Shown: one piece after another, positions 17,662 to 24,599 of the stretch
How positions within the stretch are numbered: the stretch's first letter is position 1
Layout: the number at the start of each line of letters is the position of its first letter
DNA from: Allomeiothermus silvanus DSM 9946
GTDB lineage: Bacteria > Deinococcota > Deinococci > Deinococcales > Thermaceae
Assembly (NCBI RefSeq): GCF_000092125.1
Contig: NC_014212.1
Coordinates: 2,438,001-2,502,000, forward strand
Length of the DNA: 64,000 nt
Direction of reading: 5' to 3'
Made by a program: the position numbers and the translations under genes
The notes under the pieces: model-generated
The model's database searches: none
What the model saw: the letters and a program-made list of their open reading frames with translations, nothing else
Told to the model about the DNA's origin: nothing

Positions 17662-17777
17662 AAGCTATTATCCACCAGAAGCTTGAAACCGACCACCCTG
17701 TGGCTGGCCATTTTCTGGAGTTTATCCGTAAGCTAGGCTACTCTACGCCTTGATAATCTAAGGTACCCTGCCACCGC

Positions 17778-18059
17778 ATGAAAGCCATCTGGAACGGACA
17801 GGTCATCGCTGAGAGCGACCAGACCATCGTAATCGAAGGTAACCACTATTTTCCTCCCCAGAGCGTGCGGCAGGAGTTCTAGCAGGACTCGCCCACCCAC
17901 ACCGTCTGCCCCTGGAAAGGCACAGCGAGCTACTACAACCTGGTGGTGGATGGGCAAACCAACAAGGACGCAGCCTGGTACTACCCTACGCCCAAGGACG
18001 CCGCACAGCAGATCAAGGGATACGTTGCGTTTTGGCGGGGGGTGAAAGTAGTACCGTAA
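17778..18059 (+). pseudogene. DUF427-family protein interrupted by an amber codon
   Basis: The frame from ATG 17778 gives MKAIWNGQVIAESDQT...YFPPQSVRQEF, then TAG at 17880-17882, then continues without shift as QDSPTHTVCPWKGTASYYNLVVDG...KDAAWYYPTPKDAAQQIKGYVAFWRGV to TAA at 18057. This is the full 93-residue DUF427 domain (family function not firmly known). The stop replaces what is normally a hydrophobic residue (a single substitution from TTG would give it). Codon usage after the stop looks normal, so inactivation is recent, or the stop is read through. It stands alone between the LysR gene and an orphan gene. Confidence 0.82.
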
Positions 18060-18117
18060 CGCTTACCTGGTACGAACGCTCATTGCCGGAAAATTTATCG
18101 GATACGCCATCTTCGCC

Positions 18118-18150
18118 TTTTGTCCTGCTCTTACCCCGTAGAATACCGTT
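18118..18150 (+). promoter_or_regulatory. Promoter of a leaderless gene (TAGAAT -10)
   Basis: TAGAAT at 18139-18144 ends six bases before ATG 18151, and TTTGTC at 18118-18123 is a plausible -35. No Shine-Dalgarno is present, so transcription probably begins at or near the start codon. Confidence 0.55.
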
Positions 18151-18561
18151 ATGGAAGTCCTCGGCGTTCGTGGTGCACCCAAGCAGACCCTCGCGGCTCT
18201 CATGGAAGCACTCAAAGGTGCACGATTCCCCGACCTCATCGTCACTTTCGTGACCGATTGGCAGGATCAGCGCAAAAAAGCTCGTTACGCGGTATTTGTA
18301 CGCGGTGGCAAGCACCCGCTGCTTACAATGGACGCCTTCGGCCCAGCCTTTGGCCCTGAGGGTGACCGGGCCCTGGTTGAACTGGTGCAGTGGCTACAAG
18401 ACAAAGGCGTGCGCAAGTGGTATGAATCGGTGATACCCCCTTCAGAGTACGCTGCACTGTTTGAGATAGATCCCGACGATGTATACCGCCAACTAGCCGC
18501 CAACGCCAATCCCAGCGATCCGGCGCTATACACCCATAAAGGCTATGCTAGCCGGATGTGA
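18151..18561 (+). CDS. Uncharacterised protein, 136 residues
   Basis: I do not recognise a family. The protein is soluble, mixed alpha/beta in appearance, with no signal peptide or membrane helix. It has an Asp/Trp-rich core (VTDWQDQRKKARYAVFVRGG) and a C-terminal EIDPDDVYRQLAANANPSDP segment. A well-placed TAGAAT box immediately upstream supports ATG 18151 and a leaderless mRNA. It stands alone, converging with the small gene at 18571. Base composition is like its neighbours. Confidence 0.65.
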   Translation: MEVLGVRGAPKQTLAALMEALKGARFPDLIVTFVTDWQDQRKKARYAVFVRGGKHPLLTMDAFGPAFGPEGDRALVELVQWLQDKGVRKWYESVIPPSEYAALFEIDPDDVYRQLAANANPSDPALYTHKGYASRM

Positions 18562-18570
18562 TGGATGAAT

Positions 18571-18885
18571 TTACCGGCTAAACACACGGGAAGCCCCCGC
18601 CTCCTCTAGCTGCCGAGCCAGGCCCTCCTCGGGCTCATCCACCACTAACACTGGGGAACCCGTCCCCAGGGCTTCTTCCAGCATCTTTGCTTCCTCGCCC
18701 TCGAGGCCTGCCGCGAACTGGTCCATCTCGTCGGGGTCAGATACTGGCAAGACCGACGGGTTGGATTTTTCCTCCTTAGAGAACCAGTCCCGAGCGACCA
18801 CCCGAACATTGGTGCGTAACCCGAGCTTGAAGGTGGCGGTCTCGAGGGTGGTAGCATCCGAAAACACCGCATACAGTCTTGCCAT
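18571..18885 (-). CDS. Uncharacterised small acidic protein, 104 residues
   Basis: Unknown family. I start at ATG 18885 because GGAGGGAG stands just upstream; an in-frame start at 18897 would put this site inside the gene. The protein has a short N-terminal MARLYAVFSDATTLETATFKL segment, an acidic middle (PDEMDQFAAGLEGEEAKMLEEAL) and a C-terminal SPVLVVDEPEEGLARQLEEAGA, which suggests a small alpha/beta fold. No membrane segment. It ends 9 nt from the convergent gene at 18561. Confidence 0.65.
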   Translation of the reverse strand: MARLYAVFSDATTLETATFKLGLRTNVRVVARDWFSKEEKSNPSVLPVSDPDEMDQFAAGLEGEEAKMLEEALGTGSPVLVVDEPEEGLARQLEEAGASRVFSR

Positions 18886-18985
18886 AACTCCCTCCAAAGT
18901 GCAGGTCGGTCGTTCTCCAGTTACCCCACGGTTGGCCCGAGCTTGGGCCGAGTCAACCCCGACTTTCCCTGACTTCCTGACAATA

Positions 18986-19016
18986 GCACAAAAAGGGTGC
19001 AGCGAGATGCACCCCT
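18986..19016 (-). terminator. Rho-independent terminator after the DUF59 gene
   Basis: On the - strand GGGTGCA, a 6-nt loop and TGCACCC form a 7-bp stem (18995-19014), followed by TTTTTG. It lies 16 nt after the DUF59 stop codon. Confidence 0.85.
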
Positions 19017-19031
19017 AAAAACACTTACAGC

Positions 19032-19361
19032 TCAGACGTTAAAGCCGAACATCCGCATCTGCCGTTTGCCGTCCTCGGTCATCTTGGCCGGGGTCCAAGG
19101 TGGGGACCAGATAAACTCCACGTTCACCGAATTTACCCCAGCCAGCCGCATTACCGCGATCTCGGCATCGGCTTTAACAATATCCTGGGCTGGGCAGCCG
19201 ATGGCGGTAAGGGTCATGGTGATCTCTACGTCCCCGGTTTCCTTGATCTCCACGTCGTATACCAAGCCCAAGTCCACTACATTTACAGGGATCTCCGGAT
19301 CCTTGACCACCTTGAGGGCTTCTAATACCTGTTCCTTAGTAGGTAAAACTGCCTCGCTCAT
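19032..19361 (-). CDS. MIP18/DUF59-family Fe-S cluster assembly factor (SufT/PaaD-like)
   Basis: Small cytoplasmic protein of about 109 residues that helps iron-sulfur cluster maturation in this family. The core is LKVVKDPEIPVNVVDLGLVYDVEI, then TLTAIGCPAQD with the conserved reactive Cys, and WSPPWTPAKMTEDGKR near the end. I choose ATG 19361; ATG 19370 adds three residues and cannot be excluded, and no clear ribosome site decides between them. It sits alone between a strong terminator and the large fusion protein gene. The Fe-S protein at 24598 is a possible client, but there is no operon link. Confidence 0.88.
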   Translation of the reverse strand: MSEAVLPTKEQVLEALKVVKDPEIPVNVVDLGLVYDVEIKETGDVEITMTLTAIGCPAQDIVKADAEIAVMRLAGVNSVNVEFIWSPPWTPAKMTEDGKRQMRMFGFNV

Positions 19362-19459
19362 GCTCTGCATCTTACCGGGATCCGCCTTGGCTATTGGTGA
19401 TTTGTTCTGGCATTGGTGCGCCAAGTATTCCACGGGAGGTCGAGCGGACATTTATATGC

Positions 19460-22105
19460 TCAATACGCTAACGGAACAGCCAAGTTGGCATATAACTTGG
19501 GGCCGAGCCCACCCGGCGAATAAGCGATTCCTCCCACCAGCCCGGCCTGAAACCCTACTAGGCTGGCCGATACCCCCAGCTCCAGGCCGAAGCCGTAACG
19601 AAACCCTTGACGGGTCCAGCCAGCATCGGTAAATAGACCCATCCAGGTATCATCCACGAAACCCACGATAGGCAGCCTCCGCTCGACGCGCGCCAGCAGA
19701 AAATCCCACTGTACCGAACCTACCAAACCAAGCGGACCCACCAACTCGCCCGGATCCAGACCGCGCACCGCGAAGCGCCCAGACGGCCCCCCCAGGGCAA
19801 TCTGGTCAACCACCAGGAACGCTCCGCTATATCCCCCCGCAAGGCGCAGATTGACCCGTTGCGCGCCGGGGGCTTGGGTGATCGGCAATGGCCAGCCCCA
19901 GCACAGGCTGCCGGAGAGTTCGGCCTCTCCTCCGGCCCAGCTCCCGAGCCCTTCGCGCAAGTAGCCGCCGCCCTGCAAATCCAGCCGCACGGCAAAGCGT
20001 ACATCTTCTTCCCGCCAGGAAAAGTTGGTGGTATACGTTCCCTCGAGCCCGTGCTTGATCGGCAGGGTCGGGGAAGAAGCGTCGCGGGTGTAGCTCAGGC
20101 CGAAGCCCGAGTAGTCAAGGCCCAGGCGCTGGAAGTTGTAGGGGCCGTCGCCCTCGAGCTGTAATGAGATATCCGGCGGGAACTGACGGTTGGTGTAGCT
20201 AAGGCCATACACCGGCCAACCCTGGGCGGCATTCCACCCCGCGATCACCGCGTAGCTGTGCTGTCCGATGGGGTCAGCCCCCTGAAAGTAAACCCCGGCC
20301 CCGCCTACTATCGGATAAGGCAGCCAGAAATGGGGGGCCAGCAGGGCGAAGGAGTTGTACGGTCGCTCCGGGAGGGGTTTTGCTGCTGGCTCGGCGGCCA
20401 AGGGTTGGCTTGGGCGCTCCATCGGCCTCCAGGCGGAGAGGTCGAAGGGCATGCGGTAAAGGTTGTAGCCCTCCGAGCCGTAACCCACGAACACCAGGCT
20501 AGCCCCCTGCATCACCGGGAAGAAAGCCCCCGAGAGCACGTTGCTGACCTGGAAGAACTGGCCATCCACGAGCCGATAGGCATAGAGGTTATAGATCCGC
20601 TTAGGATCGGAGCTGAAGAGAATGTACTGGCCGTCGGGGCTCCAGCTAGGGTCGGAATCTTGGTAGCGGTCCTGGGTGAGCCGAGTGAGGCGGAGGTTCT
20701 CCAGCTCGAGCAGATACAGATTCTGAAACCCATCCTCAGTCTGCAGCACCAAAGCCAGGCGCTTCCCATCAGGAGAAACCGCCAGGGAATGGATCGAAGC
20801 CCCTTGGGGGAGGTGAGGCAAAGTAGGATGAGCAAAGTCTATAATCTCTTCCCCGTTTTCTGCTCCAGGGCGTAAAACCTTGAGCTGGGCCGATCCGTCA
20901 GAGGTATTGGTGGCATAGAAGATTCGCCCATCGGGGGCATAGCTGGCGGCGTAGGCCCGCTCGCCCCGGGTTAGCCGGGTCGCACGACCCGAAGCAAGTT
21001 CATAGCGAAAAAGGTCCCGCTGTCCAGAAGCCAGCAGCTTGCTATATACCAACGCTCTGCCCTCGGGTGCCCAACTAGGCGAGGCTAGCGTTCCTGAAAC
21101 CAATTCCCGGTCGCCCTCGGCTGAAAATAGACGCAGCCCGGAGCGCTCCGGGCTGGAATGAACATAGGCGATCCCGCCCGGCCCCACCGCCGGGAACCCG
21201 GCGTAATACCCCCGGTGGGTAAGCGGTTGGGCCGGGCTCACCCCGGCCTGGCGGATTTCAGCGATCTCCTGGGCGAACTGCTGGGGAAGCCAGGTGGTGA
21301 AGTCGTCATAAAGAGCATCCAAACCCTTCCCGGTCACCGCGTATAAGGCCGCTTCCAGGTCACCGCCCGCGCTTAGGCCATCGGAGAGGTGGCGCAGGGT
21401 CTTTGGACCATAGGTAGCCTCGAGGTAATAGAGAAACCATGAGGTGTAGTTGTAAACCAGCAACCCCGCCGAGGGCCAGGCCCGACGGGAGTAGATCTGG
21501 GTGGTCTGGTCGAGGGGAGGAAACCGCTCGTCCAGCACCATCTGCCGCAGCACCATGCGGGTGTGGGCATCGTTGAGGCGGGATTCGCCTTGGGTCTTGA
21601 ATTTCTCGTATACTGCCAAGCCCTCGGTGAAAGACTGGGGTTTGGCAGCGTTGGGGGCCACGATCCGGCCAAAGATGCGGCGAAGGCTAGCGAAGGGCCC
21701 ACGGGCTTGGGTCAGGTCCACCATGTGCACCAGCTCGTGAACGATGACCATGCGCAGCCAACCCAAGCGCATGTTGAAATCGTCGGCCCCGCGCAAGCGT
21801 GAGGTGAAGATGACCACGCGGTTCCCTACCGGGTCAGCAAACCCGTTAGAGAAATCGGGGCCTTCTTCGATCACCAAGTCGATCTTGGTCGGAGCCTCCC
21901 CGAACTGCTCGAGGAGGGTGGCATAAGCCTCCTCAGCGATTGCGGCGGCTCGCCCGGCCAAGACCTCGAGCCCTACCGAGAAGTGCACGCGAAAGTGAGC
22001 GGTCTCCAGGGTCATCCAGTTCTGGCGAGGATCGGGGAACTCCGCTTGTGCCACTCCCCAAGCCAGAAAGAAAAAGCCCAGAAGCAGGCCGAGTTTGTAC
22101 CTCAT
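19460..22105 (-). CDS. Secreted gluzincin-like / TolB-type propeller / outer-membrane barrel fusion
   Basis: Unusual 881-residue envelope protein. Residues 1-21 are a signal peptide. Residues 25-250 resemble a peptidase MA-type metalloprotease: HELVH at 123-127 and FTEGLAVYE with E161 as the likely third zinc ligand. Residues about 280-560 hold TolB/PD40 beta-propeller blades (SPSWAPEGRALVYSK, SYAPDGRIFYATN, SVSPDGKRLALV, SWSPDGQYILFSS). Residues about 600-881 look like a D15/Omp85-type barrel with FAVRGLDPGEL and a final aromatic residue. The whole would be anchored in the outer membrane with the protease and propeller in the periplasm. Function unknown; proteolysis of envelope proteins is an inference. 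Confidence 0.8.
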   Translation of the reverse strand: MRYKLGLLLGFFFLAWGVAQAEFPDPRQNWMTLETAHFRVHFSVGLEVLAGRAAAIAEEAYATLLEQFGEAPTKIDLVIEEGPDFSNGFADPVGNRVVIFTSRLRGADDFNMRLGWLRMVIVHELVHMVDLTQARGPFASLRRIFGRIVAPNAAKPQSFTEGLAVYEKFKTQGESRLNDAHTRMVLRQMVLDERFPPLDQTTQIYSRRAWPSAGLLVYNYTSWFLYYLEATYGPKTLRHLSDGLSAGGDLEAALYAVTGKGLDALYDDFTTWLPQQFAQEIAEIRQAGVSPAQPLTHRGYYAGFPAVGPGGIAYVHSSPERSGLRLFSAEGDRELVSGTLASPSWAPEGRALVYSKLLASGQRDLFRYELASGRATRLTRGERAYAASYAPDGRIFYATNTSDGSAQLKVLRPGAENGEEIIDFAHPTLPHLPQGASIHSLAVSPDGKRLALVLQTEDGFQNLYLLELENLRLTRLTQDRYQDSDPSWSPDGQYILFSSDPKRIYNLYAYRLVDGQFFQVSNVLSGAFFPVMQGASLVFVGYGSEGYNLYRMPFDLSAWRPMERPSQPLAAEPAAKPLPERPYNSFALLAPHFWLPYPIVGGAGVYFQGADPIGQHSYAVIAGWNAAQGWPVYGLSYTNRQFPPDISLQLEGDGPYNFQRLGLDYSGFGLSYTRDASSPTLPIKHGLEGTYTTNFSWREEDVRFAVRLDLQGGGYLREGLGSWAGGEAELSGSLCWGWPLPITQAPGAQRVNLRLAGGYSGAFLVVDQIALGGPSGRFAVRGLDPGELVGPLGLVGSVQWDFLLARVERRLPIVGFVDDTWMGLFTDAGWTRQGFRYGFGLELGVSASLVGFQAGLVGGIAYSPGGLGPKLYANLAVPLAY

Positions 22106-22132
22106 GGATACAAGTCTATTATGCCCCCACTT

Positions 22133-23482
22133 TCACCGCGCTGGGTAGTCGTTTTCCAAATACTCCAGCACACCCCGCGCGATCCCGTAGGCCAGCCGCT
22201 CGAGGTAGTCGGGGTTGCGCAGGTTCATTCCTTCGATGGGGTGGGTGACGTAGCCGACCTCCACCAGGATCGAAGGCACCGGGGCAAACTTGTTGACGTA
22301 AAAATCGGCCACCCGCACGCCACGGCCTGTAGCGGTGCTCGAGCCGAGCAAGTACGACATCACCTTGACGGCAAGCCCTTGTGAGAGAGAAACGCGCTGG
22401 CTGGCACTAATCGTGGGAAGCAGGGCTGGCAGGGTGGACGGGGGGGAGATCGGCGTAATTCCTTCAGTGGCCTCCATCACCACAGCGGAGTCAAACCCAT
22501 CGGATATCGTGCCTGCATTGGGTGGGGCTGGAGCCGCCGGTTCAGGAGGCGAGGGGGCAACGGCAGGTGACGTGCTTTCGGAAGGAGAAGCCGAAGCAAT
22601 CGGGAGCGGGGGCGTAGGCGGCAGCGAAGCGACGACCGAGGTAACCGCCCCAGGGTCGGTAGGTGGGGCCGCCCGGGCGATTTGTGAAACGTTGGGCCAG
22701 AGTGGGGCAGCTAAGGGGTAAAAGGGCTTCGCCGCAGGACCGAAGTAGAAGACCTCGATCCCACACCACTCCTCTGCCTTGGCGGGTGGGGCGGCGTTGG
22801 CGTGGATCGAGACATAGAGGTTTTTGCCCTCGGCTAAAGCGAGGCGCGCCGCTAAGTCGGTGCGCTTGTCGGCGGAGAAAGCCTTATCCTCGCTACGGGT
22901 CAGGGTCACCTCCACGCCCGCGGCCTGCAAATAGCTTGCTGAGCGCTTAGCTACCTCCAGGGTCACCACCTTTTCCGTGACGTACCCCATCGCGCCAGGA
23001 TCTGGGCCGCCATGGCCGGGGTCTAAAACCACCGAGAAACGCTTCCCGCTGGCTTTGACAAAGCTGAAGGTGGGCAGAGCCTCGAGGGGAATCAGGTCCA
23101 CGAAAGCCCCCGAGAGGTCCAGCACCAGTCGTTGGCCGTTCCCGCTAGCGGCAGGAAGCAGCGAGAGCTTATACCCTGAACTGGGCCCCACCCCCTGCGG
23201 GGTGAGCAGCGTAAGCACGGCATTGGAGCCTTTTTGCTCGAGGGCATACCCGGTGAGTTCGGGTAGGTTGACCTGGGTAATAACCGGAACTACCGACTGC
23301 CCGGGTAGGGTGATGCGCAGGGCTGGGCCTAGGGGCTCGAGGGTGTAAGTCACCCCGGGCGGGAGGTCGAGTACTACCCGCGTATAGCCCGGATGGTTGC
23401 CGATCCGAGGAGCCGAAAGCTGCGCCCAAGCCAAGGCCCCCGCCACCAGCCCCCACACGGCCACTCGCAAAAAGCGCTTCAT
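22133..23482 (-). CDS. N-acetylmuramoyl-L-alanine amidase (Amidase_3) with internal Pro/Ser-rich insertion
   Basis: Zinc amidase that cuts the bond between MurNAc and the stem peptide of peptidoglycan, 449 residues, exported (signal peptide to about residue 21). Residues 25-130 form an AMIN-like beta domain (VVLDLPPG, RLVLDLSGAFVDL). The catalytic domain starts at 148: zinc ligands H157 (DPGHGG), E170 and H228 (SIHANA), and catalytic E408 (LVEVGYVTHP). About 100 residues rich in Pro, Ala and Ser (262-360) are inserted inside the catalytic domain after GIEVFYFGP, where most homologues have a short loop. This may be a linker or regulatory loop. It ends 28 nt upstream of the fusion protein start. 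Confidence 0.9.
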   Translation of the reverse strand: MKRFLRVAVWGLVAGALAWAQLSAPRIGNHPGYTRVVLDLPPGVTYTLEPLGPALRITLPGQSVVPVITQVNLPELTGYALEQKGSNAVLTLLTPQGVGPSSGYKLSLLPAASGNGQRLVLDLSGAFVDLIPLEALPTFSFVKASGKRFSVVLDPGHGGPDPGAMGYVTEKVVTLEVAKRSASYLQAAGVEVTLTRSEDKAFSADKRTDLAARLALAEGKNLYVSIHANAAPPAKAEEWCGIEVFYFGPAAKPFYPLAAPLWPNVSQIARAAPPTDPGAVTSVVASLPPTPPLPIASASPSESTSPAVAPSPPEPAAPAPPNAGTISDGFDSAVVMEATEGITPISPPSTLPALLPTISASQRVSLSQGLAVKVMSYLLGSSTATGRGVRVADFYVNKFAPVPSILVEVGYVTHPIEGMNLRNPDYLERLAYGIARGVLEYLENDYPAR

Positions 23483-23742
23483 AGCAACGGGGGTAGTTTA
23501 CCCGCTCCCCAAGCCCGCTGGGGTTAATTTGGCCCTGCTCCGGGTTAATCCATTGTTAGCCACTCGCCCTTCGCACTCACCGGTTTTGTAGATCGTTTAT
23601 CGGCAGCTCATACCCTCAAACAGACTCTGCGTGACGGTGGGATCGGCCGTGTTCGAACGGGTCCTGGTTCCATCACCCATCGCCAGTTTCGACCCGCAAG
23701 CCCACAGCATTTCTAATGACGAGCGAGTAGATTGGGCTCGCC
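23483..23742. other. Intergenic region, 260 nt, no gene found
   Basis: Divergent gap between the amidase and the orphan gene at 23743. It should hold both promoters. A TAGATT box ends 9 nt before ATG 23743. A TTCGAAC segment near 23655 recalls a tRNA T loop, but no cloverleaf can be folded. Confidence 0.4.
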
Positions 23743-24309
23743 ATGTATGTCCGCACTGCCCTCCAACTCGAAGCAACCCAAGCACTCTTCGCTAGATTGC
23801 TGACGCAGCGCTTATCCAAGCTAAATGTTCTCCTCGAGATCCCCCGGCTATACGTCTCGCTGGGCCGCTTACATGGCGGCGTGGTCAAGGTGTGCCGTTT
23901 CGGGCCGGGTCTGTGCCAGCTCGGGGTGGCTTTCGCCAGCGGGCCATCCGCCGAGGTGCGGCTAAGGCTCCTCGAGTTCCGACCCGATGCCCAAACCCTA
24001 GACCTGGAACTTGAGGAATTACGCCTCTCTGGCTTCGCCGGGGCCGGGCTCGCCAACCTGGTCAAGCGTAAGTTGCTGGAGGTCGCCGTATCGCGGGCTA
24101 ACGCCCAGCTTCCCGGCTTGGTCACGCTGGGGCACGGGATGCGGTGGCAACTCCACCTCGGGCCGCTCTGGCACAAAGTCTTGAGCGACCCACGGCTCCG
24201 CCAGGCGATTGAGAGCCAACTCGGCCTGGAACCTGATCTGAGCTTGCGGGCTCGAGCGGTGCGCCTCGAGGAGGGTAAAGCCGTACTCGAGGTAGAGGGG
24301 TGGTTCTAG
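23743..24309 (+). CDS. Uncharacterised protein, 188 residues
   Basis: No family recognised. The protein has no signal peptide, is rich in Leu and Arg, and alternates beta-like strands (VLLEIPRLYVSLGRLHGGVVKVCRF; SAEVRLRLLEF; TLDLELEELRLSGFAGAGLANLVKRKLLEVAV), a pattern like a lipid-binding or DUF2993-type beta sheet. That likeness is only an impression. No Shine-Dalgarno precedes ATG 23743, but a TAGATT box lies 10 nt upstream. It stands alone, convergent with the VWA relic. Confidence 0.62.
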   Translation: MYVRTALQLEATQALFARLLTQRLSKLNVLLEIPRLYVSLGRLHGGVVKVCRFGPGLCQLGVAFASGPSAEVRLRLLEFRPDAQTLDLELEELRLSGFAGAGLANLVKRKLLEVAVSRANAQLPGLVTLGHGMRWQLHLGPLWHKVLSDPRLRQAIESQLGLEPDLSLRARAVRLEEGKAVLEVEGWF

Positions 24310-24330
24310 AGGATGGGCTCGGGATTCCTA

Positions 24331-24599
24331 TCAGACCACCTGCCGCGCACTTGAGACCACCAAACTCGAGGCCAGCAGCAACCCCGCGAGCAAGGTAAAG
24401 CGCCCGCTCTCCTCGGCGCGCTCAGGCCTCCAGCCCAGCACCCGGCCCCGGTTGTTACGACTGTTGCAGAGGAGGAAGGGCCCAGGAGTTTGCCCGCTTC
24501 ATTTTTCGGGAAAGCGCTCAGGCTCTCTAAGAACCCGTCCCCGATAGCGGTCCCCCGGCCCCTCTGGAGGAAGTCGATCTGGTCTAAGGCCCGCTTTTC
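24331..24599 (-). pseudogene. Decayed VWA-domain protein remnant
   Basis: The - strand reads KRALDQIDFLQRGRGTAIGDGFLESL directly after the Fe-S gene stop. That is the GTAIGD segment of von Willebrand A domains such as BatA-type proteins. After about 24490 the frame changes, and a second frame gives NNRGRVLGWRPERAEESGRF and a hydrophobic tail to TGA at 24331. No start codon or complete domain remains. It is probably the ruin of a gene once downstream of the Fe-S gene. Confidence 0.5.

Noticed and set aside
23595-23690. tRNA-like tract with TTCGAAC and a D-arm-like GCAGCTCATA
   Set aside because: No acceptor or anticodon stems can be paired and no CCA-type end is present.
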